Assembly: GCF_014155765.1 (NCBI RefSeq)
Contig: NZ_SCKT01000006.1
Location: 33,207-97,206 of the forward strand
From: Pantoea dispersa
Lineage (GTDB): Bacteria > Pseudomonadota > Gammaproteobacteria > Enterobacterales > Enterobacteriaceae
Length of the DNA stretch: 64,000 bases
Reading direction: 5' to 3'
Below, one piece after another: positions 45,530 through 53,969 of this stretch. The notes beneath the pieces are model-generated. The model had not been told where the DNA came from. It was given only the letters and a program-made list of their open reading frames with translations, and ran no database searches. How positions within the stretch are numbered: the first letter of the stretch is position 1; the number at the start of each line of letters is the position of its first letter. A program made the translations under genes and the position numbers.

Positions 45530-46777
45530 ATGGTGAAGACATTATTCAGACGCAAGAAAATTGCTTATGTTGTTGGTTTTAATGCGGTATTTGTTACCTC
45601 ATCAGCATTTGCTGCCGGCACCTGGTACGATGCGCGTAACGATGCCATGGGGGGAACCGGTGTCGCTTCCTCAACCTGGAGCTCGGCAGTGCTGGCTAAC
45701 CCGGCATTGATGACCAAAGCGCAGCCTGAAGATAACGTCAGCATCATTTTTCCTTCAGCCGGTGTGCAGATTACTGACAAAGACAAATTAGTGGATCGCG
45801 TAGACGAAATTACTGATACGGTGGACCGCTATCGTGACGTGATCAACAACATCACGCTGCCGGAGATCATCAACGGCGCGCCTCAGGTCAGAGCGGCGGC
45901 AGGTGATATGGCCAATCAACTGCGCGATCTGCGCGGTGATAAAGCGAATGGCACCGCAGGCGTGGCGTTAGCCGTCAGCATTCCCAACGAGACCCTTCCT
46001 TTCGCCTTCATCACCAAAGCCTACGGCACGGCACACATCCGCGCTAACGTGGTACAGAGCGATATTGATTATCTGGATCAGGTCGCAAATGGACGCATTC
46101 CCTTGCCGGGCGACCAAAATAATCTGCGCTCCAGCGCCAACGGCCTGGCTGCGCTGATCACCGATTACGGCGTTGCAATGGCACATGAGTTCACCATCGC
46201 TGGTCACCCGGTCTCCGTTGGCGTCACGCCGAAGCTGCAGAAAACCTGGCTGTATAACTATACCGCCAGCGTTTATAACTACGACAAGAATGATATTAAC
46301 GACAGCCGCTATCGCAGCACCGACACCGGTTTCAACGTCGATGCCGGTATCGCTACCGACTTCGCGGAGAACTGGACCTTCGGCGTGACCGGGCAGAACC
46401 TGGTCTCGCGCGATATCGACACCAAAGAGGTTAACGGCTATCGCGATACGTATCAGATTCGCCCACTGGTAACCACCGGCCTGGCGTGGAATCGCGGACC
46501 CTTTACCCTGACCGGCGATGTTGATCTGACGGAAACCAAACGTTTTAAATCGCAGGAGAGCAGTCAGTACGCTGGCGTGGGTGGTGAATATCGCGTGCTG
46601 GACTGGCTGGCGCTGCGTGCCGGTTATCGCGCAGATATGAAGTCGAATGACACCGATGTGTTTACGGCCGGTCTCGGCGTGTCGCCGTTCAACAATGCGG
46701 TGCATCTGGACCTGGCCGGTTCGGTCGGCAAAGACAATACCTGGGGCGCCATGGTGCAGCTCGGGTTTAACTTCTGA
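45530..46777 (+). CDS. TraF-family outer-membrane beta-barrel protein
   Basis: Exported protein of 415 residues. A signal peptide (cleavage after SAFA, about residue 28) is followed by DARNDAMGGTGVASSTW, the N-terminal GG-GVA pattern of OmpP1/PorV-like barrels. The C-terminal half is rich in amphipathic strands, and the last residues LGFNF end in phenylalanine, the usual beta-barrel assembly signal. It matches the chromosomal family annotated as conjugal transfer protein TraF (TraF_2). No conjugation genes are nearby, so a transfer role is unlikely and its real function is unknown. In E. coli K-12 this zur-dusA interval holds yjbL and yjbM. Confidence 0.75.
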   Translation: MVKTLFRRKKIAYVVGFNAVFVTSSAFAAGTWYDARNDAMGGTGVASSTWSSAVLANPALMTKAQPEDNVSIIFPSAGVQITDKDKLVDRVDEITDTVDRYRDVINNITLPEIINGAPQVRAAAGDMANQLRDLRGDKANGTAGVALAVSIPNETLPFAFITKAYGTAHIRANVVQSDIDYLDQVANGRIPLPGDQNNLRSSANGLAALITDYGVAMAHEFTIAGHPVSVGVTPKLQKTWLYNYTASVYNYDKNDINDSRYRSTDTGFNVDAGIATDFAENWTFGVTGQNLVSRDIDTKEVNGYRDTYQIRPLVTTGLAWNRGPFTLTGDVDLTETKRFKSQESSQYAGVGGEYRVLDWLALRAGYRADMKSNDTDVFTAGLGVSPFNNAVHLDLAGSVGKDNTWGAMVQLGFNF

Positions 46778-46785
46778 CCACACGA

Positions 46786-46810
46786 TGACGGGCGGCTGTG
46801 TCGCCCGTCA
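46786..46810 (+). terminator. Hairpin after the TraF-family gene
   Basis: TGACGGGCG (46786-46794) pairs with CGCCCGTCA (46802-46810) around a 7-nt loop, just after the stop. No T-tract follows, so termination may be partial. Confidence 0.6.
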
Positions 46811-46867
46811 CAGCTGTGATATCATTGCGCAGTTTCTCATCACTTAACTGCGGATTTACTGCGTTTC

Positions 46868-47863
46868 ATGACCGATACATTCTCTTCGCAACGTTTCTCC
46901 ATCGCACCCATGCTGGACTGGACCGACCGTCACTGTCGCTATTTTCACCGTCAGCTGAGCGGCGACACGCTGCTGTACACCGAAATGGTGACCACCGGCG
47001 CCATCATCCACGGCAAAGGCGACTATCTGGCCTATAGCGAGGCGGAGCATCCGCTGGCGCTGCAGCTGGGCGGTAGCGATCCGGCTGCGCTGGCAACCTG
47101 TGCAAAGCTGGCAGAAGCGCGCGGATACGATGAGATCAACCTGAACGTCGGTTGTCCGTCCGATCGGGTACAGAACGGCCGTTTTGGCGCGTGCCTGATG
47201 GGTGAGGCGGCGCTGGTCGCGGACTGTATCAAAGCGATGCGCGATGTGGTCAGCATTCCGGTCACGGTGAAAACCCGCATCGGTATTGACGACCAGGATA
47301 GCTACGCCTTCCTGTGCGATTTTGTCGGCACCGTGGCGCAGCAGGGCGGTTGTGATACGTTCATTATTCATGCGCGTAAAGCGTGGCTGTCGGGTCTCAG
47401 CCCGAAAGAGAACCGTGAAATTCCACCGCTCGACTATCCGCGTGTTTACCAGCTGAAGCGGGATTTCCCGGCGCTGACCATAGCGATCAACGGCGGCGTT
47501 AAGACGCTTGAAGAGGCCAAAGCGCATCTGCAGCACCTGGACGGCGTGATGATGGGGCGCGAGGCCTATCAAAATCCCGGCATTCTGGCGCAGGTTGATC
47601 GCCAGTTGTTTGGCCGCGAGACACCGGCGGCCGATCCGGTCGCCGTGGTGCGTTCCATGTACCCTTACATCGAAGCCGAACTGGCCCAGGGCACTTATCT
47701 GGGACACATTACGCGCCACATGCTGGGCCTGTTCCAGGGCATCCCCGGCGCGCGCCAGTGGCGCCGTCATCTGAGCGAAAATGCCCACAAACCGGGCGCC
47801 GACGTCCGCGTGCTGGAAGCGGCGCTGGCGCTGGTGGCCGACCGCATCGTGCAGGAAGCCTGA
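46868..47863 (+). CDS. dusA: tRNA-dihydrouridine(20/20a) synthase DusA
   Basis: FMN-dependent enzyme of 331 residues that reduces U20 and U20a in tRNA. The N-terminus [20 protein letters not shown], the catalytic-cysteine region [32 protein letters not shown] and [13 protein letters not shown] fit the family. The 5' end of dusA is a known integration site for mobile elements. Here it is intact and no element is attached. Confidence 0.96.
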   Translation: MTDTFSSQRFSIAPMLDWTDRHCRYFHRQLSGDTLLYTEMVTTGAIIHGKGDYLAYSEAEHPLALQLGGSDPAALATCAKLAEARGYDEINLNVGCPSDRVQNGRFGACLMGEAALVADCIKAMRDVVSIPVTVKTRIGIDDQDSYAFLCDFVGTVAQQGGCDTFIIHARKAWLSGLSPKENREIPPLDYPRVYQLKRDFPALTIAINGGVKTLEEAKAHLQHLDGVMMGREAYQNPGILAQVDRQLFGRETPAADPVAVVRSMYPYIEAELAQGTYLGHITRHMLGLFQGIPGARQWRRHLSENAHKPGADVRVLEAALALVADRIVQEA

Positions 47864-47902
47864 TCCCGCGAGCCGGCCTGGTCAGGCTGGCAGGACGGTT
47901 TA

Positions 47903-47930
47903 AACCGCACGGTTTCATCGTGCGGTTTTT
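47903..47930 (+). terminator. dusA intrinsic terminator
   Basis: AACCGCACG (47903-47911) pairs with CGTGCGGTT (47919-47927) around a 7-nt loop and is followed by TTT. Confidence 0.9.
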
Positions 47931-48022
47931 AATTCACCACCAGTTAGTCAATTTCACCAAATCAACGTCCCCTCTGTCCTGTATCTAAGCGATAATTCAA
48001 TGGCTTAGCGATCGTTACGACC

Positions 48023-48038
48023 TGGCACGTATCTTGTA
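48023..48038 (+). promoter_or_regulatory. Sigma-54 promoter of pspG
   Basis: TGGCACG-TATC-TTGTA matches the sigma-54 consensus TGGCACR-N4-TTGCW, with GG and GT separated by ten bases as required. It is about 35 nt before the pspG start. E. coli pspG is transcribed by sigma-54 and PspF. Confidence 0.85.
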
Positions 48039-48072
48039 ATACCTTCTGCATTACAGATACAGGAGAGCGCTC

Positions 48073-48339
48073 GTGGAAATATTATTCGTTATCGGCTTTT
48101 TTATGATGCTGCTGCTGACAGGCGTATCGCTGCTGGGCGTGATCGCCGCGCTGCTGGTGGCCACCGTGGTGATGTTTCTCGGCGGGCTGTTTGCGCTTGT
48201 TATAAAATTGTTGCCGTGGCTGGTGCTGGCGGTGGTCGCCGTGTGGCTGTATCGCGCATTTACCACGCCGCAGGGAGAAGTGAAACTTAACCGGCTGAAA
48301 AGGAAAATCAGCGACTTAGAGAAGAGAAGCTGGCGCTAA
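48073..48339 (+). CDS. pspG: Phage-shock protein PspG
   Basis: Small inner-membrane protein of 88 residues with two hydrophobic helices (MEILFVIGFFMMLLLTGVSL). It is an effector of the phage-shock envelope stress response. The start is GTG at 48073, seven bases after AGGAG. The charged C-terminal tail (LNRLKRKISDLEKRSWR) differs from that of E. coli PspG and could form a short helix. Confidence 0.92.
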   Translation: MEILFVIGFFMMLLLTGVSLLGVIAALLVATVVMFLGGLFALVIKLLPWLVLAVVAVWLYRAFTTPQGEVKLNRLKRKISDLEKRSWR

Positions 48340-48480
48340 ATGCGGTTACGATCACAGAGTTGGTGATTGCTTAGTACGAATTCGCAATTAAACATATTTT
48401 TTACTTATGTTTTCTGTCAGGATAGGTAAAGAAATTCAGACGAATTCATCGCCGCTGTCCCTACACCAGCGCGAACTATA

Positions 48481-48516
48481 AAAAAGAAAGAAAAGGGCTT
48501 CCTTCGGGAAGCCCTT
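48481..48516 (-). terminator. qorA intrinsic terminator
   Basis: AAGGGCTTCC (48493-48502) pairs with GGAAGCCCTT (48507-48516) around a TTCG tetraloop sequence. On the minus strand a T-rich tract (TTTTCTTTCTTTTT) follows. Confidence 0.92.
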
Positions 48517-48530
48517 CATCATTTCTGCTA

Positions 48531-49514
48531 TCAGGGAATCAACAGGCTGGAACCCTGAGTGGCACGACTCTCCAGCACCTGATGCGCACGCACTGCATCG
48601 CTCAGGGCAAATTTCTGCTGCTCCGGCACGTTAAGCTGAATAGCGCGGCTGGCGATGAGCGAAAACAGTTCGCCGCTGGCGCGATCGAGCTCTTCACGGT
48701 TGGTGATATAGCCAAACAGGGAAGGGCGGGTGACAAACAGCGAGCCTTTCTTGTTAAGAATGCCGAGGTCAACGCCGGTCACCGGGCCGGAGGCATTACC
48801 AAAGCTCACCATCAGGCCGTGGCGGCGCAGGCTGTCGAGGGACGGTTCCCAGGTATCTTTGCCCACTGAGTCGTACACTACCGCCACTTTTTCACCGTTG
48901 GTCAGTTCGCTGACGCGCTGGGCGATATCCTCTTCGCGATAATTGATGGTGGCCCAGGCGCCGGCATCTTTGGCGATCTGCGCTTTCTCCGCAGACCCGA
49001 CGGTGCCAATCAAATGCGCGCCCAGCGCTTTCGCCCACTGGCAGGCAATCAGGCCCACGCCGCCCGCGGCGGCATGAAACAGGAAAATTTCATCGGCTTT
49101 TACTTTGTACGTCTGACGCAGCAGATACTGCACCGTCAGGCCCTTGAGGAAGGAGGCCGCTGCCTGCTCAAAGCTGATGCTGTCCGGCAGAATCACCAGC
49201 CGATCTTCTGCCACATTGTGCAGCTCGCTGTAGGCACCCAGCGCGGCCTGGCAATACACCACGCGATCGCCCGGCTTGAAACGCGAAACCGCGCTGCCCA
49301 CTTTTTTCACGATGCCTGCCGCTTCAGTGCCCAGGCCGGATGGCAGCGAGGAGACCGGATACAATCCGCTGCGCACGTAGGTATCGATGTAGTTAATACC
49401 AATCGCCTTGTTCTCCACCTGAACTTCATGGTCGGCGGGATCGGCTAGTGTGAAATCGACCCATTGCAATACTTCCGGGCCGCCGTGCTGGTTGAACTGA
49501 ATTCGCTTTGCCAT
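48531..49514 (-). CDS. qorA: NADPH:quinone oxidoreductase QorA
   Basis: Zinc-independent medium-chain reductase of 327 residues. It reduces quinones with NADPH. The nucleotide-binding loop is FHAAAGGVGLIACQWAKALG, and the N-terminus AKRIQFNQHGGPEVLQWVDF fits the family. It is divergent from dnaB as in E. coli. Confidence 0.95.
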   Translation of the reverse strand: MAKRIQFNQHGGPEVLQWVDFTLADPADHEVQVENKAIGINYIDTYVRSGLYPVSSLPSGLGTEAAGIVKKVGSAVSRFKPGDRVVYCQAALGAYSELHNVAEDRLVILPDSISFEQAAASFLKGLTVQYLLRQTYKVKADEIFLFHAAAGGVGLIACQWAKALGAHLIGTVGSAEKAQIAKDAGAWATINYREEDIAQRVSELTNGEKVAVVYDSVGKDTWEPSLDSLRRHGLMVSFGNASGPVTGVDLGILNKKGSLFVTRPSLFGYITNREELDRASGELFSLIASRAIQLNVPEQQKFALSDAVRAHQVLESRATQGSSLLIP

Positions 49515-49587
49515 TCTGACTCCTGTGATTGTTCATCCTGGGACGGTATACTTGCGCGTCCCTTTCACGATCGGTAATGCATTCACT

Positions 49588-50994
49588 ATGGCAGGAAATA
49601 AACCCACCAACAAATCGAACGAACCCCGCGATCGGCAGCTCGAAGGCGTGAAAATGCCGCCGCACTCTCTCGAAGCGGAGCAGTCGGTGCTCGGTGGGTT
49701 GATGCTGGATAACGAACGCTGGGATAACGTCTCCGAGCGCGTGGTCGCGGAAGATTTCTTCAACCGTTCGCACCGTATGATTTTCTCCGAAATGCAGCGC
49801 CTGCTGGAAGCCGGTCAGCCTATCGATCTGATCACCCTGTCAGAGTCGCTGGAAACGCGCGGCGAGCTGGAAATGGCCGGCGGCTTTGCCTATCTGGCCG
49901 AGCTGGCAAAAAATACTCCAAGTGCGGCAAACCTCGGTGCTTATGCCGACATCGTGCGTGAACGTGCGGTGGTGCGTGAGATGATTTCGGTGGCTAACCA
50001 GATCGCTGATGCTGGTTACGATCCGCAGGGCCGCAGCAGCGAAGAGCTGCTGGATTTCGCTGAATCCAACGTCTTTAAAATTGCCGAACAGCGCGCCAAT
50101 AAGGATGAAGGCCCGCAAAATATCGAGCAGATCCTCGAAGCGACGGTATCGCGCATTGAAGCGCTGGTGTCAACGCCGCACGATGGCGTGACTGGCGTCG
50201 ATACCGGCTATCAGGATCTCAACAAGAAAACCGCCGGTCTGCAGGGTTCAGATCTGATCATTGTCGCGGCGCGTCCGTCGATGGGTAAAACCACTTTCGC
50301 CATGAACCTGTGCGAAAACGCCGCCATGCTGACAGACAAACCGGTGCTGATTTTCAGTCTCGAGATGCCCAGCGAACAGCTGATGATGCGTATGCTGGCC
50401 TCGCTGTCGCGCGTTGATCAGACGCGTATCCGTACCGGTCAGCTGGAGGATGAAGACTGGGCGCGCATCTCGGCCACCATGGGCATTCTGTTAGAAAAGA
50501 AGAACATGTTCATCGATGACTCGTCCGGCCTGACGCCAACAGAAGTGCGTTCACGCGCGCGCCGCGTGTTCCGTGAAAACGGCGGCCTGAGCATGATCAT
50601 GATCGACTACCTGCAGCTGATGCGCGTACCGGCGCTCTCTGACAACCGTACGCTGGAGATCGCCGAGATCTCACGCTCGCTTAAAGCGCTGGCGAAAGAG
50701 CTCAATGTACCGGTGGTGGCGCTGTCGCAGCTTAACCGCTCGCTGGAGCAGCGCGCCGATAAGCGTCCGGTTAACTCAGATCTGCGTGAATCGGGGTCGA
50801 TCGAGCAGGATGCGGATCTGATCATGTTCATCTATCGTGACGAGGTGTATCACGAAAACAGCGATCTGAAAGGCATCGCCGAGATCATCATCGGTAAACA
50901 GCGTAACGGCCCGATCGGCACAGTACGTCTGACATTCAACGGCCAGTGGTCACGCTTTGATAACTACGCCGGACCGCAATACGACGACGAGTAA
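49588..50994 (+). CDS. dnaB: Replicative DNA helicase DnaB
   Basis: Hexameric 5'-3' helicase of 468 residues that unwinds the fork and contacts primase. The N-terminal domain has PPHSLEAEQSVLGGLMLDNE. The RecA-like C-terminal domain has Walker A ARPSMGKTTFAM, Walker B MIMIDYLQLMRVP and QLNRSLEQRADKRPVNSDLR as the DnaB signature. The ATG at 49588 gives the E. coli-like N-terminus MAGNKP; the longer frame is not needed. alr, which follows in E. coli, is absent. Confidence 0.97.
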   Translation: MAGNKPTNKSNEPRDRQLEGVKMPPHSLEAEQSVLGGLMLDNERWDNVSERVVAEDFFNRSHRMIFSEMQRLLEAGQPIDLITLSESLETRGELEMAGGFAYLAELAKNTPSAANLGAYADIVRERAVVREMISVANQIADAGYDPQGRSSEELLDFAESNVFKIAEQRANKDEGPQNIEQILEATVSRIEALVSTPHDGVTGVDTGYQDLNKKTAGLQGSDLIIVAARPSMGKTTFAMNLCENAAMLTDKPVLIFSLEMPSEQLMMRMLASLSRVDQTRIRTGQLEDEDWARISATMGILLEKKNMFIDDSSGLTPTEVRSRARRVFRENGGLSMIMIDYLQLMRVPALSDNRTLEIAEISRSLKALAKELNVPVVALSQLNRSLEQRADKRPVNSDLRESGSIEQDADLIMFIYRDEVYHENSDLKGIAEIIIGKQRNGPIGTVRLTFNGQWSRFDNYAGPQYDDE

Positions 50995-51009
50995 TCGCGC
51001 TTCCACAGT

Positions 51010-51032
51010 TGCATGCACGATTTGTGCATGCA
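51010..51032. promoter_or_regulatory. Perfect dyad between dnaB and the Lrp-type gene
   Basis: TGCATGCAC-GATTT-GTGCATGCA is a perfect 9-bp inverted repeat with a 5-nt centre, about 90 nt before the Lrp-type start codon. Part of it (ATTTGTGCATG) recurs exactly at 51674-51684 after that gene. It is either a regulator-binding site or a hairpin ending dnaB; the recurrence favours a binding site. Confidence 0.6.
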
Positions 51033-51122
51033 TTTCACGTCATCAGAAAATAGTGTTGGACAACCTCGTCAATTATCAGGTTATCTGTAGCAAAGCGAAT
51101 CCTATAACGCTGTGGACACAGA

Positions 51123-51614
51123 ATGACTCAGGTAGACGATTACGACCTTAAGATACTGACACTACTACAATCTAACGGCCGCCTTACCAACCAGGAACTC
51201 AGTGATTTAGTCGGACTTTCGGCGTCGCAATGTTCACGCCGGCGCATTAATCTCGAACAGGCAAATCTTATTCTCGGCTATCACGCGCGGCTCTCGCCGG
51301 ACGCGGTAGGGCTGGGCATGGTCGGCTTGATCGAGGTGCGACTAAAAAATCACACGCCCGATTACGAAGAGAGTTTTCACCGCATGGTGGAGCAGGAAGC
51401 GGCGATTGTCGACGCGTTCAAAACCACCGGTGACGCCGACTATCTGTTAAAAGTCGCGGTGGCCGATTTAGCGGCGCTGAGCGCGCTGATCAGTCAGCTC
51501 GTCGCTGGCCATCAAAGCGTGGCCCACGTGAAAACCTCGGTGGTACTCAACCGTTTAAAAGAGAACGGCTTGATGATGATCCCCGAGCACAAAGTGCGCC
51601 AAAAGAGTGCATGA
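51123..51614 (+). CDS. Lrp/AsnC family transcriptional regulator
   Basis: Regulator of 163 residues. The N-terminal helix-turn-helix is in LTNQELSDLVGLSASQCSRR; the C-terminal RAM ligand domain has VGLIEVRLKNHTPD and TTGDADYLLKVAVADLAAL. Family members sense amino acids. It stands where alr is in E. coli and is followed in the same direction by a YitT-type gene, which it may control. It is a paralog, not Lrp itself. The specific ligand is unknown. Confidence 0.88.
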   Translation: MTQVDDYDLKILTLLQSNGRLTNQELSDLVGLSASQCSRRRINLEQANLILGYHARLSPDAVGLGMVGLIEVRLKNHTPDYEESFHRMVEQEAAIVDAFKTTGDADYLLKVAVADLAALSALISQLVAGHQSVAHVKTSVVLNRLKENGLMMIPEHKVRQKSA

Positions 51615-51673
51615 TGTGCCAGTGTGGTGCAGATTTGTGCCGTTTTTCGCGCAAAGCGCGCACCAGAAACCGA

Positions 51674-51684
51674 ATTTGTGCATG
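51674..51684 (+). promoter_or_regulatory. Repeated TGTGCATG-type motif upstream of the YitT-type gene
   Basis: ATTTGTGCATG here is identical to 51020-51030. ATTTGTGC also occurs at 51633-51640, and the inverted form ATGCACATAAA near 51709-51719. The copies flank the Lrp-type gene on both sides and are candidate binding sites for its product. Inferred only. Confidence 0.45.
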
Positions 51685-51842
51685 AATCGATTATTTTACA
51701 GCAGATTGATGCACATAAACCTGCAATAAAGCGCCTTAGTTATCAATTGGATAATCGCTGGCACCCATCGGCGGCGACAGGAAGCCGCCGATGTGGTGCG
51801 TTTTTTGCAAATGAACGCCATCATTTGCAAAGAGATCGCGCC

Positions 51843-52457
51843 ATGGATAACGCTGTACAACCTTCCCGCATTCCCCACACCCGTACAGAAGATGCGCTGG
51901 CTATCGTGCTTGGCACGCTGATGGTGTCGTTTGGCGTCATTTTGCTGAAACAGGCGGGCGCGCTGACCGGCGGTACGGCGGGCGTGGCTTTTCTCATCAG
52001 CTACCTGTCGCCGCTCTCGTTCGGCAGCGCCTTCTTTCTGATTAACCTGCCGTTTTACTGGCTGGCCATTCGTCGCATGGGCTGGGAATTTACCCTGAAA
52101 ACCTTCTGTGCAGTGGGGCTGGTATCGCTGTTCACCCATTTGCACCCGCTGTTTATCCATTTTTCTGCGCTAAATCCGTTTTATGCGACATTGTTCGGTA
52201 ACGTGGTGATGGGGATTGGGTTTATAGTGTTGTTTCGTCACAAAGCCAGCCTCGGTGGTATCAATATTCTGGCGCTCTGGCTGCAGGATCGCTCTGGTCT
52301 GCGCGCCGGCAAACTGCAAATGGCGCTGGATACCTGTGTGGTACTGGCCTCGCTTTTTGTGGTATCGCTGCCGATGCTGCTGGCCTCCATCGCCGGCGCG
52401 GTGATGCTCAATCTCATCATCGCCATGAATCACCGTCCCGGCCGCTATTTTGTTTGA
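51843..52457 (+). CDS. YitT-family (DUF161) membrane protein
   Basis: Membrane protein of 204 residues with about five to six hydrophobic segments. The segments GVILLKQAGALTGGTAGVAF and HKASLGGINILALWLQDR match the YitT/DUF161 family. No transport substrate is established for the family. The ATG at 51843 is chosen because upstream in-frame sequence from 51624 has no membrane-protein character and contains the repeated motifs. The ribosome site is weak (AAGAGA). Confidence 0.8.
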   Translation: MDNAVQPSRIPHTRTEDALAIVLGTLMVSFGVILLKQAGALTGGTAGVAFLISYLSPLSFGSAFFLINLPFYWLAIRRMGWEFTLKTFCAVGLVSLFTHLHPLFIHFSALNPFYATLFGNVVMGIGFIVLFRHKASLGGINILALWLQDRSGLRAGKLQMALDTCVVLASLFVVSLPMLLASIAGAVMLNLIIAMNHRPGRYFV

Positions 52458-52502
52458 TGACGTCGACCCACACATTTATGAATAATCATGGAGATCTGCA
52501 CC

Positions 52503-53696
52503 GTGTTTCAAAACGTTGATGCCTATGCTGGCGATCCGATTCTGTCGCTGATGGAAACCTTCAAACAGGACCCGCGTGACCACAAGGTGAATCTGAGCAT
52601 CGGCCTCTATTACAACGAAGCCGGCATCATTCCTCAGCTGCAGGCGGTGGCCGCCGCGGAAGAGCGTTTGCAGGCGCAGCCACATCAGGCTTCGCTCTAT
52701 CTGCCAATGGAAGGGCTGGGTCCGTATCGTAACGCCATTGCGCCGCTGCTGTTTGGTAAAGAGCACCCGATGCTGCAGGCGGGGCGCATTGCTTCCATCC
52801 AGACGCTGGGCGGATCCGGTGCGCTGAAAGTGGGCGCAGATTTCCTGAAGCGTTACTTCCCGGACGCCAGCGTATGGGTCAGCGATCCGACATGGGAAAA
52901 CCATGTGGCGATCTTTAACGGTGCCGGTTTTAACGTTAACACCTACCCGTGGTACGACGACGCCACCAACGGCGTGAAGTTCGATGCCTTCATCGCCAAA
53001 CTGAAAACGCTGCCGAAGCAATCCATCGTGTTGCTGCATCCGTGCTGCCACAACCCGACCGGTGCGGATCTGACCAACGCGCAGTGGGATCAAACCGTTG
53101 AGGTCCTGAAAGCGCAGGAGCTGATTCCGTTCCTCGATATCGCCTACCAGGGCTTTGGTGCCGGTATGGAAGAGGACGCTTACGCGATTCGCGTGATTGC
53201 CGCGGCGGGCCTGCCGGCGCTGGTGAGCAACTCCTTCTCGAAAATCTTCTCGCTGTACGGTGAGCGCGTGGGCGGGCTGTCGATTGTCTGCGACAGCGCA
53301 GAAGAGTCGGCACGCGTGCTGGGTCAGCTGAAAGCGACCGTGCGTCGCAACTACTCCAGCCCGCCGAACTTCGGTGCTCAGGTGGTTTCCTGCGTGCTGA
53401 ACGACGAAGCGCTGCTGAACAACTGGCTGGCGGAAGTGGAAGCGATGCGCCTGCGCATCATCGAAATGCGCCAGGTGCTTGTCAATGTGCTGAACAGTAA
53501 ACTGCCCGGCAAAAACTTTGATTATCTGCTGAAACAGCGCGGCATGTTCAGCTATACCGGCCTGAGCGCGCAGCAGGTGGACCGCCTGCGCGAAGAGTTC
53601 GGTGTGTACCTGATCGCCAGCGGCCGCATGTGTGTCGCCGGTCTCAACAGCCGCAACGTCAATCAGGTAGCTGAGGCGTTTGCTGCCGTAATGTAA
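52503..53696 (+). CDS. tyrB: Aromatic amino-acid aminotransferase TyrB
   Basis: PLP-dependent transaminase of 397 residues that makes tyrosine, phenylalanine and leucine from their keto acids. The PLP lysine is in [34 protein letters not shown] and the C-terminal [11 protein letters not shown] are conserved. The GTG at 52503 is chosen because E. coli tyrB also begins with GTG at this residue and GGAG lies nine bases before; an in-frame ATG at 52488 overlaps that ribosome site. No TyrR box is evident. Confidence 0.95.
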   Translation: MFQNVDAYAGDPILSLMETFKQDPRDHKVNLSIGLYYNEAGIIPQLQAVAAAEERLQAQPHQASLYLPMEGLGPYRNAIAPLLFGKEHPMLQAGRIASIQTLGGSGALKVGADFLKRYFPDASVWVSDPTWENHVAIFNGAGFNVNTYPWYDDATNGVKFDAFIAKLKTLPKQSIVLLHPCCHNPTGADLTNAQWDQTVEVLKAQELIPFLDIAYQGFGAGMEEDAYAIRVIAAAGLPALVSNSFSKIFSLYGERVGGLSIVCDSAEESARVLGQLKATVRRNYSSPPNFGAQVVSCVLNDEALLNNWLAEVEAMRLRIIEMRQVLVNVLNSKLPGKNFDYLLKQRGMFSYTGLSAQQVDRLREEFGVYLIASGRMCVAGLNSRNVNQVAEAFAAVM

Positions 53697-53705
53697 CCGA
53701 CGCGA

Positions 53706-53732
53706 TGCCTGTCAGCCCGCGGCTGGCAGGCA
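53706..53732 (+). terminator. Hairpin after tyrB
   Basis: TGCCTGTCAGCC (53706-53717) pairs with GGCTGGCAGGCA (53721-53732), with one G-T pair and a 3-nt loop. No T-tract follows. Confidence 0.7.
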
Positions 53733-53969
53733 CTCGTTCAGCCATCCACACATTGTCTGTTCCCGCTGTACCTTCTGCCGCCCCCCGCTTTTCCACGCTT
53801 CTCTTTGCCGGCCATGCTTGCTGGCGGCCGCATTCCGCATGGGTATAACACCTTAACCCCGGGTAATCGGGACGGGTCTTGTGTGTTCCTGTTAGAGAGG
53901 GCGCTATTTTTTGCCGGCGCGCTTTGGCGCACTGCCAGAGCGCTCGCCAATCACAATAAGGAACCGCCC

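Noticed and set aside
45530-46777. TraF-family gene as a trace of a conjugative plasmid
   Set aside because: There are no other transfer genes, relaxase or integrase, and the flanks are core chromosome.
46868-46930. dusA 5' end as the attachment site of an integrated element
   Set aside because: dusA is a known integration target, but here the gene is whole, its neighbours are core genes and no integrase is seen.
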